Assembly (NCBI RefSeq): GCF_900091615.1
Contig: NZ_FMIA01000002.1
Span: 682,001 to 746,000, forward strand
Direction of reading: 5' to 3'
Source of the DNA: Micromonospora yangpuensis
GTDB lineage: Bacteria; Actinomycetota; Actinomycetes; Mycobacteriales; Micromonosporaceae
Length of the DNA stretch: 64,000 bases
How positions within the stretch are numbered: the first letter of the stretch is position 1; the number at the start of each line of letters is the position of its first letter. The notes below the pieces were generated by a model, which was not told the DNA's origin, did no database searches, and saw nothing but the letters and a program-made list of their open reading frames with translations. The position numbers were made by a program, and so were the translations under genes. Below, in pieces: positions 26,056 through 33,995 of the stretch.

Positions 26056-27543
26056 TCAGCCGGCCTGCCAGCCCGCCGGGTCGACGCCGCCGGGCACCGG
26101 TGCCGCCGGGTCGTAGGGCTGCCGGGTGAAGACGAAACTGCCGAGGTCGAGGTGGGTCACCTCGCCGGTGGCGTCGCGCTCCACCCGCAGCCGCTCGCCG
26201 GCGAAGTAGCCGCTGAGCCCCTCCCACCGGCCGTCACCGGTGGGGCGCAGCCGGGTGCCCCGTCCCTGCCGGCCGCTCAGCGGCATCAGCTCCAGGAAGC
26301 CGTCGGCCAGCGGGCGCAGCACGTACGGCGAGGGGCCCCAGTACCAGGGCCCGGCCAGCGCCAGCACCTGCGGATCGACCGAGGGCAGGGGTCGCCAGGG
26401 TGCCGGGATCCGGGGCTCCCGCTCGGCGACCGTCTCCAGCAGCTCGGCGGTGAGCGCGCCGACGGCGAAACCGGCGGTCACGTTGGCCAGGGCGACCGCG
26501 CCCAGCCCCTCGTCGACGCTCACCCAGATCGTGGCCACGAAGCCCGGCATCGAGCCGCCGTGGCCGGCCAGCAGCCGACCGTTGCGGCGCAGCAGCTGCA
26601 CGCCGAGCCCGTACCCACCGTCCCAGTCGTGGGCCTCCGGCGGGCTTGCCGGGCGACGCATCTCGGCCACGGTGTCCGGGTGCAGCACCCGCTCGTCCCC
26701 GTCGAGCAGGAACGCGGCGAACCGGGCCAGGTCCGTCGCGGTGGACCAGAGCTCACCGGCGGGTGCCATCCGGCCGGTCCGCTCCGCCGGCTCGGGCAGC
26801 AGCACGTCGGCCCAGGGGTGCACCGCCCAGCCGGTGGCGTGCGGCGCGACCGGCAGCAGGGTGGTGCGGGTCATCCCGAGCGGCTCCAGCACCTCCCGCC
26901 GCAGCACCTCGCCCCACGCCTGCCCGCGCAGCTGCTCGACCAGCGCGCCGAGCAAGGCGTACCCGGGATTGGAGTAGTGGTGGCGTCGCCCGGCGGGGTG
27001 CAGCGGCCCGTCGGTGCCGAGCAGATCGGTCAGCTCGGGGCGGAGCGAGCCCGGGGTGCGTTCCCACCACGGGCCGGGCGGCTCGGCGGCCAGGCCGGCG
27101 GTGTGCGCCAGCAGGGTGGCGATGGTGGCCTGGCCGGCGGCCGTGCCGGGCAGGTGGGCGTCGAGCGGGTCGGTGAGGGCGAGCCGCCCCTCGTCGCGCA
27201 ACCGCATCACCAGGGTCGCCACCATGGTCTTGGTGATCGAGCCGATCCGGTACTGGGTGTCGCCGTCCGGCTCTCGGCCGCCCCCGCCGACGCCGCCCCC
27301 GCCGACGCCGCCCCCGCCGACGCCGCCCCCGCCGACGCCGCCCCCGCCGACGCCGCCCCCAGCGGCGTCGCCCACAGCGGCGTCGCCGGCCACGCTGCCG
27401 TACCCCCGCACCCAGGCCGGGCCACCGTCGCGCACCACGGCGGCGACCACCGACGGCGCGCGGCCCTGCACCTGACCGGTGGCCAGCCGGTGCAGCAACG
27501 CACGTCGGGTCTCGGGCAGCAGCTCGGTTCGCAACGTCGACAT
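26056..27543 (-). CDS. beta-lactamase-fold serine hydrolase with a GGGGV minisatellite
   Basis: 495 aa, class C beta-lactamase/esterase/DD-peptidase family. The nucleophile motif SITK is at 102-105, the YSN motif at 190-192, and GHGGSMPG takes the place of the third KTG-like motif. There is no signal peptide, so a cytosolic esterase or peptidase is plausible. Residues about 62-89 are five pentapeptides GGGGV, encoded by 15-bp tandem repeats just before the nucleophile strand. A C-terminal beta-rich lipocalin-like region (about 390-495) is present, as in many family members. Confidence 0.85.
   Translation of the reverse strand: MSTLRTELLPETRRALLHRLATGQVQGRAPSVVAAVVRDGGPAWVRGYGSVAGDAAVGDAAGGGVGGGGVGGGGVGGGGVGGGGVGGGGREPDGDTQYRIGSITKTMVATLVMRLRDEGRLALTDPLDAHLPGTAAGQATIATLLAHTAGLAAEPPGPWWERTPGSLRPELTDLLGTDGPLHPAGRRHHYSNPGYALLGALVEQLRGQAWGEVLRREVLEPLGMTRTTLLPVAPHATGWAVHPWADVLLPEPAERTGRMAPAGELWSTATDLARFAAFLLDGDERVLHPDTVAEMRRPASPPEAHDWDGGYGLGVQLLRRNGRLLAGHGGSMPGFVATIWVSVDEGLGAVALANVTAGFAVGALTAELLETVAEREPRIPAPWRPLPSVDPQVLALAGPWYWGPSPYVLRPLADGFLELMPLSGRQGRGTRLRPTGDGRWEGLSGYFAGERLRVERDATGEVTHLDLGSFVFTRQPYDPAAPVPGGVDPAGWQAG
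27281..27360. repeat. 15-bp tandem repeat (about 5.3 copies) inside the serine hydrolase gene
   Basis: The unit CCCCCGCCGACGCCG is repeated with perfect identity over 80 bp. Each unit encodes GGGGV on the minus strand, so gain or loss of units would keep the frame. The perfect copies suggest recent expansion by slippage. Confidence 0.9.
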
Positions 27544-27779
27544 GCCGGCAACCTACCGGCTGACCGGACGGTTCGGGCACCCGTTTCCCTCCCCGGCGTC
27601 CCCGTGGCCCGGCCGGTGGTGAACCGCCCGGGTAGCACCCCGCGCGGGTCGTGATTCCGGAAGAATGTGGTGGTCCCGGGGAGTCGGGCGGTGCGGGTGT
27701 CCCGACGGCTGGCCGCCGTCGGCGAGACCGGCGCGGGGGCCAAGGGCGAGGGGCGGCGTACCGGAGAGGGGGCGCCCTG

Positions 27780-28910
27780 ATGACGGATCTGCCGACGGGT
27801 GGCTTCGGGCGTCGGCTGGACGAGCACGGTGCCCAGGGTGATTCGCCGGCCGGGCCCGGTGCCCCGGGGGAGCCGCCGGCCGGGCCCGGTGACGGGCTGG
27901 TCGACAGCGCCGTCTACGCCGCCGGCCGCCGGCTCGCGTCGCCGGGCAGCCTCGCCGAGACGTACCGGTGCATGCAGGAGCGGGCCGGGTCGATGGCCTG
28001 GATCGGCCTCTACCGGCCGGGGGCCGCGCAGATCGCGTCGCTGGCCCGGGAGTTCAAGCTGCACGAGCTGGCCGTCGAGGACGCCATCTTCGCCCACCAG
28101 AGACCCAAGCTCGAACGGTACGGCGAGACGCTCTTCGTGGTGCTGCGGGCGGCCCGCTACGACGACGTGCACGAGGTGGTCGAGTTCAGCGAGCTGCACC
28201 TCTTCCTGGGGCCCCGGTTCGTGATCACGGTCCGGCACGGCGAGGTGCCCGACCTGGTGGCGGTCCGACGGCGACTGGAGGCCGACGCGCAGGTGCTGGC
28301 CCGGGGCCCGGAGGCGGTGCTGTACGCGGTGCTGGACCAGGTGGTCGACGGGTACGCCCCGGTGGTGGCGGGGCTGGAGAACGACATCGACGAGATTGAG
28401 ACCGAGGTGTTCGGCGGCGACCCCAACGCCAGCCGGCGCATCTACCAGCTCAGTCGGGAGGTGATCGAGTTCCAACGGGCGGCCCGACCGCTGCTCGGCA
28501 TGATCGGCGTGCTCGCCGCCGGCAGCGGGGCGTACGGCGCCGACGAGGAGTTGCAGCGGCGGTTGCGGGACGTCTCGGACCACCTGACCCACGTGGTGGA
28601 GCGGGTGGACGGGTTCCGGCACCTGCTGCAGAACATCCTGACGGTGAACGCGACCCTGGTCTCGCAGCAGCAGAACGAGGAGATGCGCAGCCTGACCGCG
28701 GCCAGCTACGAGCAGAACGAGGAGATCAAGAAGGTCTCGGCATGGGCGGCGATCCTCTTCGCGCCGACCCTGATCGGCACGGTCTACGGGATGAACTTCG
28801 AGCACATGCCCGAGCTGGGCTGGCGCTTCGGGTACCTCTTCGCGGTGGTACTGATGGGACTGGTCTGCGGCACCCTGTACCGGATCTTCAGACGCCGGGG
28901 CTGGTTGTGA
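27780..28910 (+). CDS. corA: CorA-family magnesium/cobalt channel, first copy
   Basis: 376 aa. The C-terminal membrane hairpin contains the YGMNF selectivity motif (about 335-339) followed by the second transmembrane helix. The long soluble funnel domain precedes it. The N-terminal 40 residues are Gly/Pro-rich with a repeated PAGPG unit. ATG 27780 follows GGAGAGGGGG. It is followed 270 bp later by a close paralogue with 130 bp of identical DNA. The two could form homo- or heteropentamers. Confidence 0.9.
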   Translation: MTDLPTGGFGRRLDEHGAQGDSPAGPGAPGEPPAGPGDGLVDSAVYAAGRRLASPGSLAETYRCMQERAGSMAWIGLYRPGAAQIASLAREFKLHELAVEDAIFAHQRPKLERYGETLFVVLRAARYDDVHEVVEFSELHLFLGPRFVITVRHGEVPDLVAVRRRLEADAQVLARGPEAVLYAVLDQVVDGYAPVVAGLENDIDEIETEVFGGDPNASRRIYQLSREVIEFQRAARPLLGMIGVLAAGSGAYGADEELQRRLRDVSDHLTHVVERVDGFRHLLQNILTVNATLVSQQQNEEMRSLTAASYEQNEEIKKVSAWAAILFAPTLIGTVYGMNFEHMPELGWRFGYLFAVVLMGLVCGTLYRIFRRRGWL

Positions 28911-29060
28911 CGCCGAGTAACAACCGCGTGAACAGACGTGAATTCGACTACGGCGAGTACGCGGCGACGGCCCGACGCCGGGTAGGATTCCGCCCGGCGC
29001 ACCCGGATCCGGCCGGGCTGCGCGCACCGGGAGCGACGGGCGAGGGAGGTGGTCACCGCC

Positions 29061-29126
29061 ATGGGTAGCGAACCTCCGAGTACCAACTCGACGACCATCG
29101 CCGCCCCCGCGGTCACCACCGGCTGA
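29061..29126 (+). CDS. candidate 21-aa leader peptide between the corA genes
   Basis: A short ORF of 21 codons (MGSEPPSTNSTTIAAPAVTTG) is preceded by GGGAGGTGG at 8 nt. It ends 55 bp before the second corA. It contains a PP pair and is Thr/Ser/Ala-rich. Proline-containing leader peptides (CorL, MgtL) control Mg transporter genes in enterobacteria, so a similar role is possible. There is no direct evidence that it is translated. Confidence 0.3.
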   Translation: MGSEPPSTNSTTIAAPAVTTG

Positions 29127-29181
29127 GCTGTCGCCGGCCCGAGGGGCGTGCCTTCCGCCCACCGGAGCCGAGGAGCCCCTC

Positions 29182-30321
29182 ATGCCCGCGAAGCTGCGCG
29201 CTTTCGCCCTGACCAACGCCATCGGACGCTGGACCAACGGCTCGGCTGCGGTCCGGCCGCGTCCCCGCCCGCCGGCACCCAACGGGATCCCGGCGTCGAC
29301 CAGCCGGCTGGTCGACAGCGCCGTCTACACCGGCGGCCGGCGCTACGCCTCCCCGGCCAGCCTCGCCGAGACGTACCGGTGCCTGCACGAGCAGGACGCG
29401 GCGATGGCCTGGATCGGGCTGTACCGGGCCGACGCGGGCCAGATCGCCTCGCTGGCCCGGGAGTTCAAGCTGCACGACCTGGCCGTGGAGGACGCGATCA
29501 CCGCGCACCAGCGGCCCAAGCTGGAGCGGTACGGCGAGACGCTCTTCGTGGTGCTGCGGGCGGCCCGCTACGTCGACTCCCGGGAGCACGTCGAGTTCAG
29601 CGAGCTGCACCTCTTCCTCGGCCCCGGATTCGTGATCACCGTCCGGCACGGTGAGGCCCCCGACCTGGCCGCCGTGCGGCGCCGGATGGAGTCCGACCCG
29701 GCGATGCTGGCGATGGGCCCGGAGGCGGTGCTCTACGCGGTGCTGGACCAGGTGGTCGACGGGTACGCCCCGGTGGTGGCGGGGCTGGAGAACGACATCG
29801 ACGAGATCGAGACCGAGGTGTTCGGCGGCGACCCGAAGGTGAGCCGGCGCATCTACGAGCTGAGCCGTGAGGTGATCGAGTTCCAGCGGGCGGCCCGTCC
29901 GCTGCTCGGGGTGCTGGAGAACCTGACCGCCGGCTTCGCCAAGTACGGCACCGACGAGGAGCTGCAGCGCCGGCTGCGGGACGTCTCGGACCACCTGACC
30001 CACGTGGTGGAGCGGGTGGACGGGTTCCGGCACCTGCTGCAGAACATCCTGACGGTGAACGCGACCCTGGTCTCGCAGCAGCAGAACGAGGAGATGCGCA
30101 GCCTCACCGCGGCCAGCTACGAGCAGAGCGAGGAGATCAAGAAGATCTCCTCCTGGGCGGCGATCCTCTTCGCGCCGACGTTGATCGGCACGGTCTACGG
30201 GATGAACTTCGACGCCATGCCGGAGCTGCACTGGCGGTTCGGGTACCTCTTCGCGGTCATGATGATGGGCCTGGTCTGCGGCACCCTCTACCTGATCTTC
30301 AAACGCCGCAACTGGCTGTAA
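29182..30321 (+). CDS. corA: CorA-family magnesium/cobalt channel, second copy
   Basis: 379 aa, with YGMNF at about 338-342 and two C-terminal transmembrane segments. It differs from the first copy mainly in the N-terminal 45 residues and in scattered funnel positions. The DNA from 29975 to 30104 is identical to 28564-28693. ATG 29182 has GAGGAG upstream. The stop codon TAA lies at the very edge of a dispersed repeat. Confidence 0.9.
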   Translation: MPAKLRAFALTNAIGRWTNGSAAVRPRPRPPAPNGIPASTSRLVDSAVYTGGRRYASPASLAETYRCLHEQDAAMAWIGLYRADAGQIASLAREFKLHDLAVEDAITAHQRPKLERYGETLFVVLRAARYVDSREHVEFSELHLFLGPGFVITVRHGEAPDLAAVRRRMESDPAMLAMGPEAVLYAVLDQVVDGYAPVVAGLENDIDEIETEVFGGDPKVSRRIYELSREVIEFQRAARPLLGVLENLTAGFAKYGTDEELQRRLRDVSDHLTHVVERVDGFRHLLQNILTVNATLVSQQQNEEMRSLTAASYEQSEEIKKISSWAAILFAPTLIGTVYGMNFDAMPELHWRFGYLFAVMMMGLVCGTLYLIFKRRNWL

Positions 30322-30371
30322 GGAAGGGCCCCCTGTTAACGCTTTTGGTAGAGCGGGGCACCCCTCTCACC
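30320..30371. repeat. dispersed AAGGAAGGGCCCC element at the corA stop
   Basis: The element begins within the TAA stop of the second corA (AAGGAAGGGCCCCCTGTTAA) and ends ACCCCTCTCACC. It matches the copy at 25944-25995 closely and shares about 30 nt with the desD insertion read on the minus strand. Confidence 0.85.
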
Positions 30372-30543
30372 GACCCCGCTCGGCTGGGGCTCGCGTTGGG
30401 CGGATGCCCACCGCGGTTGCCCGCTCGGCGGGGCCCGCGCTGGGTGGTGGAGCCGGACCTGCGGCCAGTGGCGGCACCGTGACCCGGCGGCGCCCTGTTG
30501 CGTGCCGCCGGTGCACCCTCGCCGACGGGGCGTGTCGGGTCCT

Positions 30544-30630
30544 GAGCTTGATCCACCCTGCGTCGCGGATGGTGTGGTATCGATCCCGGCCGGCGGCCCC
30601 GGTATCCCGGATGGTGAGTGGATCAAGCTC
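30544..30630. repeat. interrupted inverted repeat
   Basis: The 13-nt arms GAGCTTGATCCAC (30544-30556) and its complement (30618-30630) flank about 61 nt that contain further imperfect complementarity. It resembles the 16-bp-arm element at 57520-57598 in design but not in sequence. Confidence 0.7.
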
Positions 30631-30664
30631 GGGAACAGTCGTCGGCTGGCCTCGGGAAACGCCG

Positions 30665-30693
30665 TTGGCTTTCTTGTTCTGGCGGCCTATGGT
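30665..30693 (+). promoter_or_regulatory. candidate promoter of the structured leader
   Basis: TTGGCT and TATGGT are separated by exactly 17 nt. A start site about 7 nt further on would begin the transcript near 30700. Each hexamer matches consensus at four of six positions. Confidence 0.4.
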
Positions 30694-30699
30694 GGTCCG

Positions 30700-30917
30700 A
30701 TGTCGCTCCTGCGCCCTGGCTGCACCGCCGTCACCACCGTGACGGCGGGCCAGCGCGTGCGCGCCTCGGCGGGCAGTGTGCGGGGCCTGGTGCCTGCCGG
30801 GGTCAACGCGGGCGGATTGCCGAGCCCGGCTCGGTGTGGCCGCGGGCCGCCGGCAGGTCGTTCCTCCTATCGACGACCGCCAGGGCGAAGCTTCCGAGCT
30901 TCGGCCTTTTTCTTTTT
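30700..30917 (+). ncRNA. candidate structured leader RNA or small RNA upstream of the DksA/TraR-type gene
   Basis: By eye the stretch folds into several strong elements. CCGCCGTCA (30725-30733) pairs with 30740-30748 and can be extended by CTGGC/GCCAG. CCTGCCGG (30793-30800) pairs with 30850-30857 and encloses a CCGAG/CTCGG hairpin near 30820-30834. Last comes the terminator hairpin. A short in-frame peptide starting at the ATG at 30700 (MSLLRPGC) is also possible. I match it to no known RNA family. It could be an attenuated leader or a stand-alone RNA of about 220 nt. Confidence 0.4.
30883..30917 (+). terminator. intrinsic terminator or attenuator before the zinc-finger gene
   Basis: GGGCGAAGCT (30883-30892) pairs with AGCTTCGGCC (30897-30906) at 9 of 10 positions around the loop TCCG. 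It is followed by TTTTTCTTTTT. Clear T-tract terminators are rare in such GC-rich genomes. This one ends 25 nt before the start codon of the next gene, on the same strand, which suggests attenuation. Confidence 0.8.
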
Positions 30918-30941
30918 CCGGACAACCCGAAAGGACCAACC

Positions 30942-31271
30942 ATGAATATCGATGATCCTGCCGTCGACCAGCGCCGGCTGGCTGACCTGCGAGCGTCACT
31001 GACCGCCGGGTACGCGGCCCAGAGCGCCCGCCTCAGGGAACTGACCGAGCTCACCGCGGACACCGGCGACCCGGGCGCGGCGTACGGCCACTCGGCGTTG
31101 GTGGCCGCGACCCGGACCAGTATCGAGCAGATCAACGGCGCGTTGCGCCGGATCGCGGACGGCAGTTACGGCGTCTGCGAGAAGTGCGCGGTCCGGATCC
31201 CGGTGGCCCGGCTGGAGGCGCTCCCACATGCCCGCTTCTGCGTGCCCTGCCAGTCGAAGCAGCACGGCTGA
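30942..31271 (+). CDS. DksA/TraR-type C4 zinc-finger protein
   Basis: 109 aa. A helical N-terminal coiled-coil part is followed by a C4 zinc finger with C79, C82, C100 and C103 (GVCEKCAVRIP, FCVPC). Family members bind RNA polymerase through the secondary channel, although many actinobacterial homologues are uncharacterised. ATG 30942 has AAAGGA upstream. Its placement directly behind an intrinsic terminator suggests control by transcription attenuation or read-through. Confidence 0.85.
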   Translation: MNIDDPAVDQRRLADLRASLTAGYAAQSARLRELTELTADTGDPGAAYGHSALVAATRTSIEQINGALRRIADGSYGVCEKCAVRIPVARLEALPHARFCVPCQSKQHG

Positions 31272-31406
31272 CCGGCCCGGCCGTCGCCGTGCGAGGCCCG
31301 GGTCGGGCGGTGCGGCGGCGGCCGGGTGCCGAAACACCCGCCACCCCTCGGCCCGGGTGCCGAAACCTCGCGGCGGATTGTCGGTGGTCGGCTCTAGAGT
31401 GCGGGG

Positions 31407-32330
31407 ATGGCCGAGATCGATGTCAACCAGCTCCGGGTCGTGCTGACCGTCGACGACTTCGACGCCGCGGTGGCGTACTACCGGGACACGTTGGGCCTGC
31501 CGGAATCCGCCGCGTTCGCCGGCCCCGACGGAGCCCGGGTGGTCATCCTCGACGCCGGGCGGGCCACGCTGGAGCTGGCCAACGCCGCCCAGGCGCGGTT
31601 CATCGCCGAGGTGGAGACCGGGGGTACGCCCACCGGGGCGGTCCGGTTGGCCTTCGAGGTGACCGATGTCGGGGCGGCCACCGACGCGTTGACCGGGGTG
31701 GGGGCGCGGTTGGTGGCCGCACCGGTGCGGACCCCGTGGGGTTCGCGCAACGCCCGCCTGGACGGGCCTGCGGGCGTACCGGTGACGCTCTTCGAGGAGC
31801 TGGCGGCCGGCGACGGGCCGGCGGCATTGGTGGGGCAGCGGGTCGCGGAGCTGGGTGGGGAGGCTGGGGTGCTGGCCCGGACGGTCGACCTGGCGCAGCG
31901 GCACGGGGCGGCCGGGCAGTTGCCGTTCGTGGCCGTGGTGGCGCGGGCCGGCACGGTGGTGGGTGCCGGGGTGAACACCACGTTGACCGATCATGATCCG
32001 TCGGCGCACGGCGAGGTCACCGCGATCCGGGACGCCACCCGACGGACCGGGTCGGCGGATCTCGGCGGCGCGGTGGTGTACTCCAGCTGCGAGCCGTGTG
32101 CGATCTGCCGGACGGTGGCGGCCGCCGCCGGGGTGCGGGAGATCGTCTTCGCCGCCGGCCGGCACGACGTGCCGGCCGCCATCGACGCGACGCCGGAGGC
32201 CACCGGCGGGTTGATGGACGCGGTGACCGCGCGACTGCCCGGGATCGCCCGGCGCGGCGAGGCCGGCCTGTCGTCGGCCGAGCTGGTGGCACCCTTCGAG
32301 GCCTACCTCGCCGCCCGTGCTGCCGGGTGA
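31407..32330 (+). CDS. VOC (glyoxalase-fold) domain fused to a cytidine/guanine deaminase-type domain
   Basis: 307 aa. Residues 1-130 form a VOC/glyoxalase-like unit (VNQLRVVLTVDDFDAAVAYYRDTLGLPE ... GVPVTLFEE). Residues about 145-300 form a zinc deaminase with HGE at 201-203 and CEPCAIC providing C231 and C234. The deaminase part probably acts on a nucleobase or small amino-heterocycle. The VOC part may bind substrate or give resistance. The fusion is uninterrupted and in one clean frame. It ends 10 bp from a convergent gene. Confidence 0.8.
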   Translation: MAEIDVNQLRVVLTVDDFDAAVAYYRDTLGLPESAAFAGPDGARVVILDAGRATLELANAAQARFIAEVETGGTPTGAVRLAFEVTDVGAATDALTGVGARLVAAPVRTPWGSRNARLDGPAGVPVTLFEELAAGDGPAALVGQRVAELGGEAGVLARTVDLAQRHGAAGQLPFVAVVARAGTVVGAGVNTTLTDHDPSAHGEVTAIRDATRRTGSADLGGAVVYSSCEPCAICRTVAAAAGVREIVFAAGRHDVPAAIDATPEATGGLMDAVTARLPGIARRGEAGLSSAELVAPFEAYLAARAAG

Positions 32331-32340
32331 CAGGCCCTGG

Positions 32341-32775
32341 TCAGGGCACCCAGACGCTGTTGGGTCGGAAGGTGCCGAGGTCCGCGATCCCGCTGTTGGC
32401 CGCCACCTGGTACGGGCCGCCGGCGCAGTTGTCCAGGGCGAACAGGGCAGCCGAGGAGTTGCCGCCGTTAAGTACCGAACGGGCCCGGTCGCCGAAGCCG
32501 TGGCTGACCAGGCTGACGCAGGTGCCGCCCGAGGTGGTCGACGAGGCGGTGAACCGGGTGCCCTGGTAACCGGTCTGGTCGAACAGGCACACGGTCCTGC
32601 TGAACGGACAGTCACCGGCGGCACGTGCCGCGCCGGCAGCGCCGGTCGCCGGAGCAGCGATGACCACAGCGCCGGTGGCCGGAGCGGCGGCGGCCGGAGT
32701 CGCCGCCGCGACCACCGCCGTGCCGGTCAGGGCCAGCGTGGTCAGGGCGTACCGCACGCCGTTGCGCATCGACAT
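32341..32775 (-). CDS. secreted peptidase inhibitor family I36-like protein
   Basis: 144 aa with a Sec signal peptide (about 1-31: charged MSMRNGVRY, hydrophobic core, AAAAPA cleavage region). The mature part has four cysteines in the pattern DCPFSRTVCLFDQTGYQG ... TCVSLV ... NCAGG, typical of the SMPI/I36 beta-gamma-crystallin-like family. It is likely extracellular, as a protease inhibitor or structural protein. A Pro/Ala/Gly/Thr-rich linker separates signal and domain. ATG 32775 has GGGGA upstream; ATG 32769 is possible. Confidence 0.75.
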   Translation of the reverse strand: MSMRNGVRYALTTLALTGTAVVAAATPAAAAPATGAVVIAAPATGAAGAARAAGDCPFSRTVCLFDQTGYQGTRFTASSTTSGGTCVSLVSHGFGDRARSVLNGGNSSAALFALDNCAGGPYQVAANSGIADLGTFRPNSVWVP

Positions 32776-32895
32776 TCCGGTCCCCTATCGAGTGACTCGC
32801 ACAAACCGACCGTCGGAGATTAGCACTCGTCGATGGAGGTGGGGGATTGGTCGGGCTCGACTGCGGGGCACATCGCGACCAGGCAGGATCGGGGA

Positions 32896-33801
32896 ATGAC
32901 CGAACTCTTTCCACCCATTCCGTTGTCCGCCTGGCAGCCGACCAAGGAGACCCTGCACCGCTTCACGCAGATCGTCGGCAAGATCCGCCTGGACCAGGCG
33001 CCGTCGCGCAACCACTGGTGGCACGTGCCGTTCCACGTGACCGGACGCGGCATCACCACCCGGCCGATGGGGCGGGACAAGGTCTTCGCCGTCGACTTCG
33101 ACTTCGTCGACCACCGGCTGGTGGTCAACACCCTCGCCGGGGAGTCGGTGTCGTTTCCGCTGGTCGGGCTCTCGGTGGCGGCCTTCCACGAGCGGCTCTT
33201 CGCCGCGTTGGCCTCGCTCGGCATCGACACCGAGATCTGGGCCGTGCCCTTCGACCTCGGCGACAGCACCCCGTTCGCCGAGGACACCGGGCACGACGCG
33301 TACGACCCGTTCTGGGTCACCCGGTACTGGCAGGTGCTCAGCCAGGTGGGGCTGGTGCTGGAGGAGTTCGCCGGTCGTTGTTATGGCAAGACCAGCCCGG
33401 TGCACCACTTCTGGCACACCTTCGACCTGGCCGTCACCCGGTTCTCCGACCGGAAGGTGCCGCAGCCGGCCGAGGCGGATCCGGTGACCCGGGAGGCGTA
33501 CTCGCACGAGGTGATCAGTGCCGGGTTCTGGTTCGGCGACGACAACGTGCCCGAGCCGGCCTTCTACTCGTACACCGCGCCGGAGCCGGGCGGGCTGACC
33601 GAGGAGCCGCTGCGGCCGGCGCAGGCCCGCTGGGTGGCCAGCCGGGGTGCGCACCTGGCCCTGCTGACCTACGACGACGTCCGGGCCGCGGCCGATCCCC
33701 GCGCGGCGGTGCTGGACTTCCTGGAGAGCGCCTACCAGGCCGGTGCCCGCCGTGCCGGCTGGAACGTCCCCGAGTTGCGTACCCCGCGCGCCCCGGAGTG
33801 A
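32896..33801 (+). CDS. DUF5996-family protein
   Basis: 301 aa. It has the layout of this uncharacterised actinobacterial family: WQPTKETLHRFTQIVGKIRL at the start, NHWWHVPFHVT, HHFWHTFDLAVTRFS in the middle, and SAGFWFGDDNVPEPAFYSYTAPEP near residue 215. The protein is soluble and rich in Trp and His, but no catalytic assignment is known to me. It is transcribed away from the I36-like gene. Confidence 0.8.
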   Translation: MTELFPPIPLSAWQPTKETLHRFTQIVGKIRLDQAPSRNHWWHVPFHVTGRGITTRPMGRDKVFAVDFDFVDHRLVVNTLAGESVSFPLVGLSVAAFHERLFAALASLGIDTEIWAVPFDLGDSTPFAEDTGHDAYDPFWVTRYWQVLSQVGLVLEEFAGRCYGKTSPVHHFWHTFDLAVTRFSDRKVPQPAEADPVTREAYSHEVISAGFWFGDDNVPEPAFYSYTAPEPGGLTEEPLRPAQARWVASRGAHLALLTYDDVRAAADPRAAVLDFLESAYQAGARRAGWNVPELRTPRAPE

Positions 33802-33943
33802 CCGGAGGGTACGCGAGCAGCACTCATATCCGACAGTAGTTGTCCGAATGCATTCAGCTATCTCTCAGTTTCCGGTGCTAGCTTCCCCGGCAGACCCGAT
33901 CCACTGAGGACGTGCTCGATCTCCTTTACTGGCAAGGGTTTGG

Positions 33944-33960
33944 CGTGAATTCGGTTCACG
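33944..33960. promoter_or_regulatory. inverted repeat upstream of the Spo0M gene
   Basis: CGTGAA and TTCACG flank 5 nt, about 36 bp before the GTG start, in an AT-richer stretch. It may be an operator. No known box matches well. Confidence 0.3.
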
Positions 33961-33995
33961 TCACGTTCGTCTGATCGTCGTCGAGGGAGAAGTGC

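Larger units (their letters stand above)
30322..30941. other. 620-bp gene-free stretch with repeat, palindrome and structured leader
   Basis: No reading frame here looks like a protein gene. The region holds the rest of the dispersed element (to 30371), a long interrupted inverted repeat (30544-30630), a candidate promoter (30665-30693) and a GC-rich structured stretch ending in an intrinsic terminator (30883-30917). That terminator is just upstream of the zinc-finger gene. Confidence 0.6.

Noticed and set aside
27207..29282. 691-codon minus-strand ORF across the corA genes
   Set aside because: It is the antisense shadow of the CorA gene and of the hydrolase start region, without any domain.
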